Shown: in pieces, positions 1 to 8,007 of the stretch
Numbering within the stretch: the stretch's first letter is position 1
Layout: each line of letters opens with the position of its first letter
Source: an uncultured Eggerthellaceae bacterium
Lineage (GTDB): Bacteria; Actinomycetota; Coriobacteriia; Coriobacteriales; Eggerthellaceae
Assembly (NCBI GenBank): GCA_910584145.1
Contig: CAJTXX010000048.1
Span: forward strand, 1 to 17,601
Direction of reading: 5' to 3'
DNA length: 17,601 nucleotides
Made by a program: the position numbers and the translations under genes
The notes under the pieces: generated by a model
The model's database searches: none
The model's input: the letters and a program-made list of their open reading frames with translations, nothing else
Told to the model about the DNA's origin: nothing

Positions 1-466
1 GAAGGGCTCCGCTGCCGCGCAGAAGGCCCATGAGCTGATGGCGCGCAAGGTGGCCGGGTTCGCGGGCAACTGCGAGCCGGGGGATATGCTCGCCGGCGGC
101 TTCGATGTGGTCATCACCGATGGTTTCACGGGCAATATCGCCTTGAAGACGATCGAGGCATCCTCGAAGCTGCTCTTCGGCTACATCAAGGAGGGCATCA
201 GCTCGGGCGCCAAGGAGAAGATCGGCGCGCTGCTGGTGCGCGATAGCTTGAAGCAGCTGAAAGGCCGGCTCAGCCCGGACGCCTACGGCGGCAGCCCGCT
301 GCTCGGGGTGAAGGGCGCGTGCGTGGTGGGGCATGGCTCCTCCAATGCGCTCGCGGTGAAGAACGGGATACTGGTATGCGCGCGTGCGGCGCGCGGGGAT
401 GCAGCTTCGATCATAGAGCGCACCGCAGCCGCCGCCGACGATAGGGCAGAGGGTGAGCAAGCATGA
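1..466 (+). CDS. plsX: Phosphate acyltransferase PlsX, C-terminal part (5' end outside window)
   Basis: PlsX makes acyl-phosphate from acyl-ACP and phosphate, the first step of the PlsX/PlsY route to lysophosphatidate at the inner face of the membrane. The frame is open from base 2, so the gene starts upstream; about 154 C-terminal residues are visible. The family signatures DVVITDGFTGNIALKT, GGSPLLGVKGACVVGHGSS and the following NALAVKNGI are clear and in the usual order. The last ~20 residues are an Ala/Asp/Glu-rich tail without motifs. The TGA stop overlaps the rnc start (ATGA), which implies translational coupling. In many bacteria fabD, fabG and acpP lie between plsX and rnc; here they are absent. 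The identification is secure. Confidence 0.95.
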   Translation, partial: KGSAAAQKAHELMARKVAGFAGNCEPGDMLAGGFDVVITDGFTGNIALKTIEASSKLLFGYIKEGISSGAKEKIGALLVRDSLKQLKGRLSPDAYGGSPLLGVKGACVVGHGSSNALAVKNGILVCARAARGDAASIIERTAAAADDRAEGEQA

Positions 467-1338
467 CGCTCGTCGAAGAGCAGCGGGATAAGCTCAAGCT
501 CGCCGAGGAGCTGATCGGCTACAAGTTCAAGAACGAGCGCTATATCCTCTCGGCGATAACGCACCCTTCTGCTGCCGAGGGGAAATCGGTGCGCTTCTCG
601 TATGAGCGCTTGGAGTTCTTGGGCGATGCCATCTTGGGTGCCATCGTGGTGTCCACCGCGTTCAACCGCTATCCCGACCTCGACGAGGGCGGGCTCACCC
701 GCATCAAGGTGGCGCTCGTGTCGGGCGCGAGCCTCTCCGATGTGGCTGAGGGCCTCGGTTTCGCCGACGTCATCGTGTTCGGCTCCTCGGAGACGGGCAC
801 CGGCAAGCGCGGGCTGCACTCGGCCCTCGAGAACGTCTACGAGGCCGTGGTGGCCGCGCTGTACCTCGATGGCGGCATCGACGCCGCTTCCGATTTCGTG
901 CACACCACGCTGATACCGCGCATGAGCGCCGATATGGCCAAAGAGCCGGAGAATCCGAAGAGCGCCTTGCAGGAGAAGCTCCAGGAGGACGGCATCACGC
1001 CGACCTACAAGCTGGTGGAGACGCAGGGCCCGCCGCACGACCGCACGTTCGTCAGCCAAGTGTACGCGGGCGACCATGCGCTGGCGCTGGGCACCGGGCG
1101 CACTAAGAAGGAAGCCGAGAGCCAAGCCGCCAAATCGACGCTGGCACGGCTGGGTGAGTTCTTCGGGCTGGGCGCCGACGCCGATGCGGCCGACGCGAAG
1201 CGCGCGAAGAAGGATGCCGCGAAGAAGGCGAAGGCGGCCCGCGCCGCCGAGAAGCGCGAGCAGAAGCAGGCGCAAGCCGCCCGCAAGCGCGCCGAGGCGC
1301 AGAACCGCAACGTCCCCTGGAAGAGCAGGGAGCAGTAG
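463..1338 (+). CDS. rnc: Ribonuclease III
   Basis: RNase III cleaves double-stranded RNA, including rRNA precursors, with Mg2+. The catalytic domain spans about residues 10-155 and has the signature YERLEFLGDAILG, giving metal ligands E48, E51 and D55. The second acidic cluster reads ENVYEAVVAALYLDGG, so E127 matches E. coli E117, while the position of E. coli D114 is Asn124. A double-stranded RNA-binding domain covers about 163-232 (PKSALQEKLQEDG to KEAESQAAKSTL). Residues ~236-291 form a Lys/Arg/Ala-rich tail beyond the usual end; total length is 291 aa against ~226 in E. coli. The start overlaps the plsX stop, with GGTGAG at 452-457 as ribosome-binding site. rnc-smc-ftsY order is conserved in many bacteria. 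Confidence 0.96.
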   Translation: MTLVEEQRDKLKLAEELIGYKFKNERYILSAITHPSAAEGKSVRFSYERLEFLGDAILGAIVVSTAFNRYPDLDEGGLTRIKVALVSGASLSDVAEGLGFADVIVFGSSETGTGKRGLHSALENVYEAVVAALYLDGGIDAASDFVHTTLIPRMSADMAKEPENPKSALQEKLQEDGITPTYKLVETQGPPHDRTFVSQVYAGDHALALGTGRTKKEAESQAAKSTLARLGEFFGLGADADAADAKRAKKDAAKKAKAARAAEKREQKQAQAARKRAEAQNRNVPWKSREQ

Positions 1339-1343
1339 GCGGC

Positions 1344-4300
1344 ATGTACCTCAGATCCCTCGTCCTCAAAGGCTTCAAATCATTCGCCGATCGCAGCGCG
1401 CTGTCGCTAGAGCCCGGCATCACCGCGGTGGTGGGGCCGAACGGCTCGGGCAAATCGAACATCTCTGACGCGGTGCTCTGGGTGCTCGGCGAACGCAACG
1501 CGCGCCATCTGCGCGGGCAGGCGATGGAGGACGTCATCTTCGCCGGGTCGTCGGCGCGCAGGGCCACCGGCGTGGCCGAGGTGGAGCTCGTGCTCGACAA
1601 TTCCGACGGCACGCTGCCGGTCGACTACCGCGAGGTGTCCATCACGCGGCGCATGTACCGCTCAGGCGAGAGCGAATACCTCATCAACGGGACGCTGGCG
1701 CGCCGCATGGACGTGCTCGACATCCTGCACGATTCGGGCCTGGGCACCGGTACGCATTCCATCATCAGCCAGGGCTCGCTCGATTCCATCCTGCAATCGG
1801 ATGCCTCCGATAGGCGCGCGCTCATCGAAGAGGCCGCTGGCGTGCTCAAGCACAAGCAGCGCAAGGCCAAGAGCGAGCGCAAGATGGAGAAGATGGAAGC
1901 GCACGTGGCGCGCGTGCGCGACGTGGTGGCCGAGGTGGAGCGGCAGCTGGGGCCGCTCGCCCGCAAGGCGAAGCGCGCGCAGACCTATGCTGAGATATCG
2001 GGCGAGCTCGCCCAGGTGAAGCTCGATCTGGCGGTGGATGACCTGCGCCGCCTCCAGACCCGCTGGGATGAGAGCAAGCGGGTGCATGACGAGCTCACGC
2101 GCGCGGCCGAGGAGGCGCGGGCGCAGGTGGAGGCGCTCGAGGCGCAGGCGGCGCAGCTCCAAGAGCAGATGAGCCAGGACATGGCCGGCGCCGGCGAGCT
2201 CTCGCGCAGCCACCAGGCGTGCCGCAGCGCGGCCGAGCGGCTCGATTCGGCCCTCATGCGCATACGCGACCGGCGCCGCGCAGCCCAGCAGCGTGCCTCT
2301 GAGCTGCGGATAGCCCTCGAATCGTCGAAGGCGCGCCGCGAGGCGATGCTCGCCGAGCTCGCGCAGGCCAACGCGACCTGCTCGCAAGCAGGCGAAGAGC
2401 TCGACCAGGTGCGCGCCAAGGCGGCAGCGCTCGGCACATCGAGCGCAGAGGCGGCCGAGGCGGCGTCGCAGATGCAGCAGACGGCGCGCGAGCTCGCGCG
2501 CGACGAGAAGGAGCATCAGTCGGAGCTGGACGAGTGCCGCCGCCGCTTGGCGGAGACGAGGGAGGCGAACGCCAGCAGGGCAGCCTATCAGAAGGTGCTC
2601 GCCGAGCAGCTGGCCGACGCCGAGGCCGCCGTGCTGGTGGCGAAGGCCGACGCCGAGGCGGCATCCGAGCAGGCCCGCGCGGCGCACGAGGCCTTGGAGG
2701 GCATCGCCGAGCAGGAGCAGAAGGCGGCGGCTCTGGTCGGCAGCTGCGTGCAGGCCCGCGAGGCCACCCGCACTGCGCTCGACGAGGCGCGCGCATCCGA
2801 GCAGTCGCTCGCCGCGCAGGTGGACGCGCTCGAGGAGATGGAGCGGGCCACCGTGCAGGATGCCGGCGCTGCCCGCGCATGGATAGCTGAGCACATGGCG
2901 AGCCTGCCGGGCAACATAGAGCCGCTCTCCTCGGTGGTGAAGGCCGCACCGGGCGCTGAGGCGCTGACCGAGATGCTGCTCTCCGAGGATGTCATGTCGC
3001 TTTTGATCGACGATCCGGATGATATCCCCTCGACGCTCGCTGCGCTGCCCGAGGAAGAGCTCGGCGGGGTCACCTTCCTGCTCAGGCGCGATGCTTCGCG
3101 CGACGGCATGGCTGCCGCAGCGCGCGCGTCCCGCTTCAGCGGCGATGGGCATGCGCTCATCGACGATCTGACGTTCCCGGAGAGCGCGCGGGGCGCGGTG
3201 CTCGCCACCTTGGGCGATGTGGTGGTATGCGACACGCTCGGCAAGGCCCTCGCGGCTCATAAAGCCGACACGCTGGGGCTGCGCTTCGCCACCGATGCGG
3301 GCGATGTGGTCTGGCCGTTCGGCAAGGTCTCCATCGGCGCTGCTGCGGGCGGGGAGCACGGCGTGCTCGCGCGGGTGCGGCGCACCGAAGAGCTCAAGCG
3401 CGGCTTGGAGGCGGCGCGCACGGCGACGCAGGCGGCCGCTGAGCGTGCGCAGGCGGCCGAGGAGCAGCTGACCGATGCGCAGGGCGCGAGCCTCGATATG
3501 AGCCGTCAGCTCGCCATGATGCGCGGCAGCGCGCAGGCGGACGCGCAGCGCGCCGAGGAAGCAGCATCGAAGCTCGCCCGCACGGAAGAGGAGCTCGCCG
3601 GCCTGATGCGCAAGAGCGAGCAGGCAGCCGCCGATTCGCAGCGCGATCAGGACGACACGCAGGTGCTCGACGCGCGCATCGCCGAGCTCCAGAGCGCGCT
3701 CGACGCCATCCAGGCGCAGCGCACGAGCGTAGAGGCCGAGCTGGAGCCCGCAGCCGAGCGGGCCAAGCAGCTCGCCGCTGAGCTGTCGGAGGCGAAGCTC
3801 ACGCTGGCCAAGATGGAGGAGCGCGCCCGCTATGCCGAGCGCATGGCGTCGCGGCGCGCCGACGATCTGGAAGAGCTCGCATCGCGCGATGCGGAGACGG
3901 CTGAGGTGCTGCGCGTGAAGGAGGCTTCGGCCCTGCGCCTGGAGCCGTTGATCGAGCTGTTCGAGCGCCTCGCCCGCACCGCGCGCGACCAGGCGGACGC
4001 CATCGGCGAGCGGGCTCACCGCGCGCAGGACGAATCGAAGGGCTTCCATGCGCGCATATCGGAGGCCCGGCAGGCCGCCCAGGCCGCGCATCGTGCCTAC
4101 GACGATGCCGCCGAGCGCCTGAACGAGAACCGCGTCGAGGGCGCGCGCCTCGAGATGCAGGTGGAAGCCGCGGTGGCGGCCATCACGCAGGATTGCGGCG
4201 TGCCGGTCGACCACGCGCTCGACCGCCCGCTCCTGGAAGACCGCGCCGGTGCAGAGGAAGAGGCCCTGCGCCTGTCGAAGCGCATCGCCAACCTCGGCAC

Positions 4301-4907
4301 GATCAACCCGGATGCGGCCGAGGAGTACGAGGAGCTGAAAGCGCGCTTCGATTACCTCGCAGGCCAGCTCGCCGACCTCGACAGCGCGCGCCGCGCGCTC
4401 GGGCGCATCGACCGCGTCATCGACGAGCGCATGAAGGACGATTTCGCGCGCACCTACCGCCAGGTCGACGAGAACTTCCAGGAGATATTCGCCACGCTGT
4501 TCCCCGGGGGCAGCGCGCATCTATCGCTCGACGCGCCGGACGATCTGGAGGGCTCCGGCGTCGAGGTGAACGCGCAGCCCGCCGGCAAGCGCATCGCCAA
4601 GATGTCGCTGATGTCGGGTGGCGAGAAGTCGCTGACGGCGCTGGCGCTGCTGTTCGCCGTGTACCGCATCCGCTCCACGCCGTTCTACATCCTCGACGAG
4701 GTGGAGGCCGCGCTCGACGATTCCAACCTGCGCAGGCTGGCCGCCTACATCGATTCGCTGCGCCACACGACGCAGCTCATAATGATCACCCATCAGCGGC
4801 GCACGATGGAGATGGCCGACGTGCTGTTCGGCGTGTCCATGCAGGCCGACGGCGTTACCAAGGTGGTAAGCCAGAAGCTCGATCGCGCGCTCGAATACGC
4901 AGAATAG
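1344..4907 (+). CDS. smc: Chromosome partition protein SMC
   Basis: SMC is the ATPase core of the bacterial condensin, which works with ScpA and ScpB to compact and separate sister chromosomes. Length, 1187 aa, is normal. The N-terminal head has Walker A GPNGSGKSN at residues 31-39 and the Q-loop segment ISQGSLDSIL followed by DRRALIEEAAGV. Ala/Glu/Arg-rich coiled coils flank a hinge at about 520-675 (SSVVKAAPGAEALTEMLL to GEHGVLARVRR). The C-terminal head has the ABC signature LMSGGEK at 1089-1095, Walker B FYILDEVEAALDD at 1114-1126 and the switch ITHQRRTME. The start is 5 bases after the rnc stop. The hinge is divergent and lacks a textbook glycine pattern, but it sits midway between the coils as expected. 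No scpA or scpB is visible nearby. Confidence 0.97.
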   Translation: MYLRSLVLKGFKSFADRSALSLEPGITAVVGPNGSGKSNISDAVLWVLGERNARHLRGQAMEDVIFAGSSARRATGVAEVELVLDNSDGTLPVDYREVSITRRMYRSGESEYLINGTLARRMDVLDILHDSGLGTGTHSIISQGSLDSILQSDASDRRALIEEAAGVLKHKQRKAKSERKMEKMEAHVARVRDVVAEVERQLGPLARKAKRAQTYAEISGELAQVKLDLAVDDLRRLQTRWDESKRVHDELTRAAEEARAQVEALEAQAAQLQEQMSQDMAGAGELSRSHQACRSAAERLDSALMRIRDRRRAAQQRASELRIALESSKARREAMLAELAQANATCSQAGEELDQVRAKAAALGTSSAEAAEAASQMQQTARELARDEKEHQSELDECRRRLAETREANASRAAYQKVLAEQLADAEAAVLVAKADAEAASEQARAAHEALEGIAEQEQKAAALVGSCVQAREATRTALDEARASEQSLAAQVDALEEMERATVQDAGAARAWIAEHMASLPGNIEPLSSVVKAAPGAEALTEMLLSEDVMSLLIDDPDDIPSTLAALPEEELGGVTFLLRRDASRDGMAAAARASRFSGDGHALIDDLTFPESARGAVLATLGDVVVCDTLGKALAAHKADTLGLRFATDAGDVVWPFGKVSIGAAAGGEHGVLARVRRTEELKRGLEAARTATQAAAERAQAAEEQLTDAQGASLDMSRQLAMMRGSAQADAQRAEEAASKLARTEEELAGLMRKSEQAAADSQRDQDDTQVLDARIAELQSALDAIQAQRTSVEAELEPAAERAKQLAAELSEAKLTLAKMEERARYAERMASRRADDLEELASRDAETAEVLRVKEASALRLEPLIELFERLARTARDQADAIGERAHRAQDESKGFHARISEARQAAQAAHRAYDDAAERLNENRVEGARLEMQVEAAVAAITQDCGVPVDHALDRPLLEDRAGAEEEALRLSKRIANLGTINPDAAEEYEELKARFDYLAGQLADLDSARRALGRIDRVIDERMKDDFARTYRQVDENFQEIFATLFPGGSAHLSLDAPDDLEGSGVEVNAQPAGKRIAKMSLMSGGEKSLTALALLFAVYRIRSTPFYILDEVEAALDDSNLRRLAAYIDSLRHTTQLIMITHQRRTMEMADVLFGVSMQADGVTKVVSQKLDRALEYAE

Positions 4908-4916
4908 GCGGAGATC

Positions 4917-5960
4917 ATGGGCATGTTCGACAAGATGAGCGGCGGCCTGGCGAAGTCGAGGGACAAGTTCAAAGAGAGCATGAACGTGCTGCTCGACCGG
5001 GGCCCTGCGCTCGACGAGGGCTTCTGGGAGGAACTCGAGGAGACGCTCGTGCTGAGCGACCTGGGGCCGGAGGCGGCGTTCAGCATCGTGGAGGATCTGC
5101 GCGAGCAGGCCACGAGGAAGGCGCTGCCGGACGCCTACGCGGTGCTCGACATGCTCGGGTGCCGCATCGAAGCGGAGTTCGCCTCGGGCGGCGAGGGCAT
5201 CCTCGCTGAGGCGCCCGCCATCGTGCTGTTCGTGGGCATCAACGGCACCGGCAAGACCACCACGGTGGGCAAGCTGGCGAAAGCTGCGAGCGATGCCGGC
5301 AGGCGGGTCATCTTGGGGTCGGGCGACACCTTCCGCGCGGCGGCGATAGAGCAGTTGCAGGTGTGGGCCGAGCGCGCCGGCGTGGAGATGGTGGAGCGCG
5401 AGCGCGGCGCCGACCCGGCGAGCGTCTGCTTCGAGACGATCGAGCGCGCCGAGGCTGTCGGAGCCGACCTGGTGCTCATCGACACCGCAGGGCGCCTGCA
5501 CACCTCCGACGATCTGATGCGCGAGCTCCAGAAGGTGGTGGCCGTGGTGCGCAAGCGCGCGCAGGCGCCCGTCTACACGGTGCTCGTGGTGGACGCCACC
5601 ACCGGGCAGAACGGCCTCGCGCAGGCGCGCGAGTTCAACCGCTCGCTCGACCTCGATGCGCTCATCGTGACGAAGATGGACGGCTCGGCCAAAGGCGGCA
5701 TCGCCATCGCCATATCGCACGACCTCGACCTGCCCATCATCAAGGTGGGCGTCGGCGAGGGGATAGACGACCTGCGCGATTTCGACGCGCACGAGTACGT
5801 GGCCGCGCTGATCGGCGACTACACGAGCGACGAGGGCGCCATCGAGGCGCATCGGGCCGAAGAGGCCGCAGCGCCCCCGAAGATGACCTGGGCCGAGTTC
5901 GTGGAGATGGACGACGCCAGCCAGATAGAGAAGAAGAAGCATTTCTGGGAGAAGTGGTAG
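4917..5960 (+). CDS. ftsY: Signal recognition particle receptor FtsY
   Basis: FtsY is the membrane-associated SRP-receptor GTPase that docks ribosomes carrying nascent membrane proteins onto the SecYEG translocon. The 347-aa protein has an N domain (about 1-95) and a G domain with P-loop GINGTGKTTT (107-116), DTFRAAAIEQL, DTAGR (189-193) and TKMDGSAKGG starting at 252. The long acidic A domain of E. coli FtsY is missing, as is common outside proteobacteria. After the usual family end (VGEGIDDLRDFDAHEYVAAL) there is an unusual ~45-residue C-terminal extension ending in an aromatic and lysine-rich stretch, KKKHFWEKW. The start lies 9 bases after the smc stop with GGCGGAG as ribosome-binding site. 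Placement directly before ffh supports the assignment. Confidence 0.96.
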   Translation: MGMFDKMSGGLAKSRDKFKESMNVLLDRGPALDEGFWEELEETLVLSDLGPEAAFSIVEDLREQATRKALPDAYAVLDMLGCRIEAEFASGGEGILAEAPAIVLFVGINGTGKTTTVGKLAKAASDAGRRVILGSGDTFRAAAIEQLQVWAERAGVEMVERERGADPASVCFETIERAEAVGADLVLIDTAGRLHTSDDLMRELQKVVAVVRKRAQAPVYTVLVVDATTGQNGLAQAREFNRSLDLDALIVTKMDGSAKGGIAIAISHDLDLPIIKVGVGEGIDDLRDFDAHEYVAALIGDYTSDEGAIEAHRAEEAAAPPKMTWAEFVEMDDASQIEKKKHFWEKW

Positions 5961-5963
5961 ATC

Positions 5964-7385
5964 ATGCTCGAGAACCTCTCTTCGCGCCTTCAAGGGATAT
6001 TCAGCGGCCTGCGCTCGAAGGGCCGCCTGACTGAGGACGATATCAACGCGGCCATGCGCGAGATACGCATGGCGCTGCTCGAAGCCGACGTGAACTTCAA
6101 GGTGGTGAAGGCGTTCATCGCGCGCACGAAGGAGCGCTGCCTGCAAAGCGATGTGCTCGATTCCCTGACCCCGGCGCAGAACGTCACCAAGGTGGTGCTC
6201 GACGAGCTGACCGAGCTCCTCGGCCGCAGCGACTCGAAGCTGGTCATGTCGGGGCGCATCCCGAACGTCATCATGCTGGTGGGCCTGCAAGGCTCGGGCA
6301 AGACCACCGCAGCCGCGAAGCTCGCGTACCGCTTGAAGCAGGAGGGCCACGCGCCGCTGCTCGTGGCGTGCGATATCTACCGCCCTGCGGCGGCCGACCA
6401 GCTCCAGACCCTCGGCGGCGAGATCGACGCGCGCGTGTTCCGCGAAGACGGCGCCGATGCCGTGCGCATCGCGCTCGACGGCATACAGGACGCCATCGAC
6501 AACCTGCGCGATGTCGTCATCATCGACACGGCGGGCCGCTTGCATGTCGACGAGGAGATGATGGCCGAGGCCGCTGCCATCAAGGAGGCCGTGCGCCCCG
6601 ACCAGATACTGATGGTGGTGGATGCCATGACCGGCCAAGATGTGGTCGGCGTGGTGGAGGCGTTCGCTGAGCGGGTCGATTTCGACGGCGTCATCATGTC
6701 GAAGATGGACGGCGACGCGCGCGGCGGCGGCGCGCTGTCGGTGCGCGAGGTGACGGGCAAGCCCATCAAGTTCATCAGCGCGGGCGAGAAGCCCGACGCG
6801 CTGGAGGAATTCCATCCCGACCGCATGGCAAAGCGCATCCTCGGCATGGGCGATGTCGTCTCGCTCATCGAGAGCGCGGTGCGCGTCCAGCAGGCCGAAG
6901 AGGAGATGGAGGCAGCCGAAGAGCTCGCGCGCGGCAACCTCACCCTGAACGACTTCATCACCATGAACCGCCAGATACGCAAGATGGGCGGCGTGGGCAA
7001 GCTGATAAGCGCGCTGCCCGGCGGCGATAAGATGCTCGGCAGCGGCCAGATAGACGAGGGTGCGCTCGACGGCATGGAGATCATCATCAACTCCATGACC
7101 GCTGAGGAGCGCGTGCATCCCGAGGTGCTGAACGCGGGACGCCGGCAGCGCATCGCGCGCGGCGCGGGCGTCACGGTGACCGACGTGAACACGCTGATGA
7201 AGCGCTACAACGAGACGAAGAAGATGGTCAAGAAGATGACCGTCGGCATGAACCAGCAGGCCAAGCGCCCCAAGAAGGGCAAGAAGGGGAAGAAGACCCG
7301 CCGCCGCGGCATGGGCATCCCCGGGCTCGATGGCTTGAGCATGGCCGACCTGCGCAACCTCTCGAATATGATGGGGGACAAGTAG
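5964..7385 (+). CDS. ffh: Signal recognition particle GTPase Ffh (SRP54)
   Basis: Ffh binds 4.5S/SRP RNA and the signal peptides of nascent chains and delivers them to FtsY. The 473-aa protein has the N domain (about 1-95), the G domain with GLQGSGKTT (107-115), CDIYRPAAADQL, DTAGR (188-192) and SKMDGDARGG starting at 246, then the methionine-rich M domain from about residue 300 (LTLNDFITMNRQIRKMGGVG and RIARGAGVTVTDVNTLMKRY). A basic cluster of Lys and Arg near 430-445 precedes the C-terminal end. The start is 3 bases after the ftsY stop; GGGAGAAG inside the ftsY 3' end is the likely ribosome-binding site, so the two SRP-pathway GTPases should be made together. No SRP RNA gene is visible in this window. 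Confidence 0.97.
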   Translation: MLENLSSRLQGIFSGLRSKGRLTEDDINAAMREIRMALLEADVNFKVVKAFIARTKERCLQSDVLDSLTPAQNVTKVVLDELTELLGRSDSKLVMSGRIPNVIMLVGLQGSGKTTAAAKLAYRLKQEGHAPLLVACDIYRPAAADQLQTLGGEIDARVFREDGADAVRIALDGIQDAIDNLRDVVIIDTAGRLHVDEEMMAEAAAIKEAVRPDQILMVVDAMTGQDVVGVVEAFAERVDFDGVIMSKMDGDARGGGALSVREVTGKPIKFISAGEKPDALEEFHPDRMAKRILGMGDVVSLIESAVRVQQAEEEMEAAEELARGNLTLNDFITMNRQIRKMGGVGKLISALPGGDKMLGSGQIDEGALDGMEIIINSMTAEERVHPEVLNAGRRQRIARGAGVTVTDVNTLMKRYNETKKMVKKMTVGMNQQAKRPKKGKKGKKTRRRGMGIPGLDGLSMADLRNLSNMMGDK

Positions 7386-7409
7386 GCACCCGGCCGCCTG
7401 CGCCCGCTC

Positions 7410-7431
7410 GGTGCGCGATCTGGCGCGCACC
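7410..7431 (+). terminator. Candidate intrinsic terminator after ffh
   Basis: A perfect 8-bp inverted repeat (GGTGCGCG at 7410-7417, CGCGCACC at 7424-7431) with a 6-base loop lies 25 bases after the ffh stop. It is followed by TTGT rather than a long T run, so it is a weak or high-GC-type terminator. Its downstream arm touches the candidate rpsP -35 box. Confidence 0.5.
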
Positions 7432-7460
7432 TTGTAAAATGTGCGCGGTAGGCTTAACAT
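7432..7460 (+). promoter_or_regulatory. Candidate sigma-70-type promoter for the rpsP-khpA-rimM-trmD block
   Basis: TTGTAA (7432-7437) and TAACAT (7455-7460) are separated by 17 bases, each matching 4 of 6 consensus positions. The stretch 7432-7480 is clearly AT-richer than its surroundings, and the next gene, rpsP, starts 51 bases beyond the -10 box. No other gap in the window is as large. This is prediction from sequence only. Confidence 0.45.
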
Positions 7461-7511
7461 TAGCAACTGCTGATTTTTTGGAAGAGTAGGTAGAGGAAAG
7501 GTTTCCGCTTC

Positions 7512-7751
7512 ATGGTTAAGATCCGCCTTGCGCGTCATGGCGCAAAGAAGAGGCCGTATTATCGCATCGTCGTCGCTGATGGCCGCTGCCCGCGCGACGG
7601 CAGGTTCATCGACGAGGTGGGCCGCTACAACCCGTGCAGCACGCCCAAGAAGATCCAGTTCGACATGGAGAAGGTCGACAAGTGGATAGCTCAGGGCGCG
7701 CAGCCGACCGATACCGTCGAGCGTCTCCTGAAGCAGGTCCGCGAGGCCTAA
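7512..7751 (+). CDS. rpsP: 30S ribosomal protein S16
   Basis: S16 is a small-subunit assembly protein that binds 16S rRNA. The 79-aa product is the normal family length and begins with the diagnostic MVKIRLARHGAKKRPYYRIV, followed by the DGRFIDEVGRYNP motif. AGGAAAGG at 7494-7501 is the ribosome-binding site, with a rather long spacing of 10 bases. It is the first gene after the ffh terminator and the candidate promoter, followed after one base by khpA. The order rpsP-khpA-rimM-trmD is widely conserved. Confidence 0.98.
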   Translation: MVKIRLARHGAKKRPYYRIVVADGRCPRDGRFIDEVGRYNPCSTPKKIQFDMEKVDKWIAQGAQPTDTVERLLKQVREA

Positions 7752-7752
7752 C

Positions 7753-8007
7753 ATGCCTGATGTAGAGCAGAACCTGGTCGATCTGGTGCAGACCATCGTG
7801 GAGCCTCTGGTGGAGGTCCCCGATGAGCTCGAGATAACCTCCAGCGCCGACGAGGCGAGCATCCTGATAGAGATCCGCGTGAACGCCGACGATGCGGGCA
7901 AGGTCATCGGCCGACAGGGCCGCATCATCAAGGCTATACGCACGCTGGCGCGCGCTGCGGCATCGCGCAGCGACTGCATGGTGGATGTGGAGTTGATCGA
8001 CGAGTGA
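7753..8007 (+). CDS. khpA: KH-domain RNA-binding protein KhpA
   Basis: This 84-aa protein is a single KH domain of the family between rpsP and rimM in Gram-positive bacteria. In Streptococcus and other Firmicutes KhpA pairs with KhpB and binds many RNAs; that role is knowledge from the family, not visible here. The RNA-binding loop is plain: DDAGKVIGRQGRIIKAIRTL, with the GxxG core at residues 53-56 (GRQG). The start is one base after the rpsP stop, and the TGA stop overlaps the GTG start of rimM. Confidence 0.92.
   Translation: MPDVEQNLVDLVQTIVEPLVEVPDELEITSSADEASILIEIRVNADDAGKVIGRQGRIIKAIRTLARAAASRSDCMVDVELIDE

Noticed and set aside
1662..4520. Long antisense open frame (about 952 codons) opposite smc
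   Set aside because: Mirror of the Ala/Glu-rich coiled-coil codons of SMC; no motif and no independent ribosome-binding site that I can see.
7462..7480. AGCA-AC-TGCT followed by a run of six T upstream of rpsP, looking like a terminator or attenuator
   Set aside because: The stem is only 4 bp with a 2-base loop, too tight to form a stable hairpin; the T run is more likely part of the AT-rich promoter and leader region.
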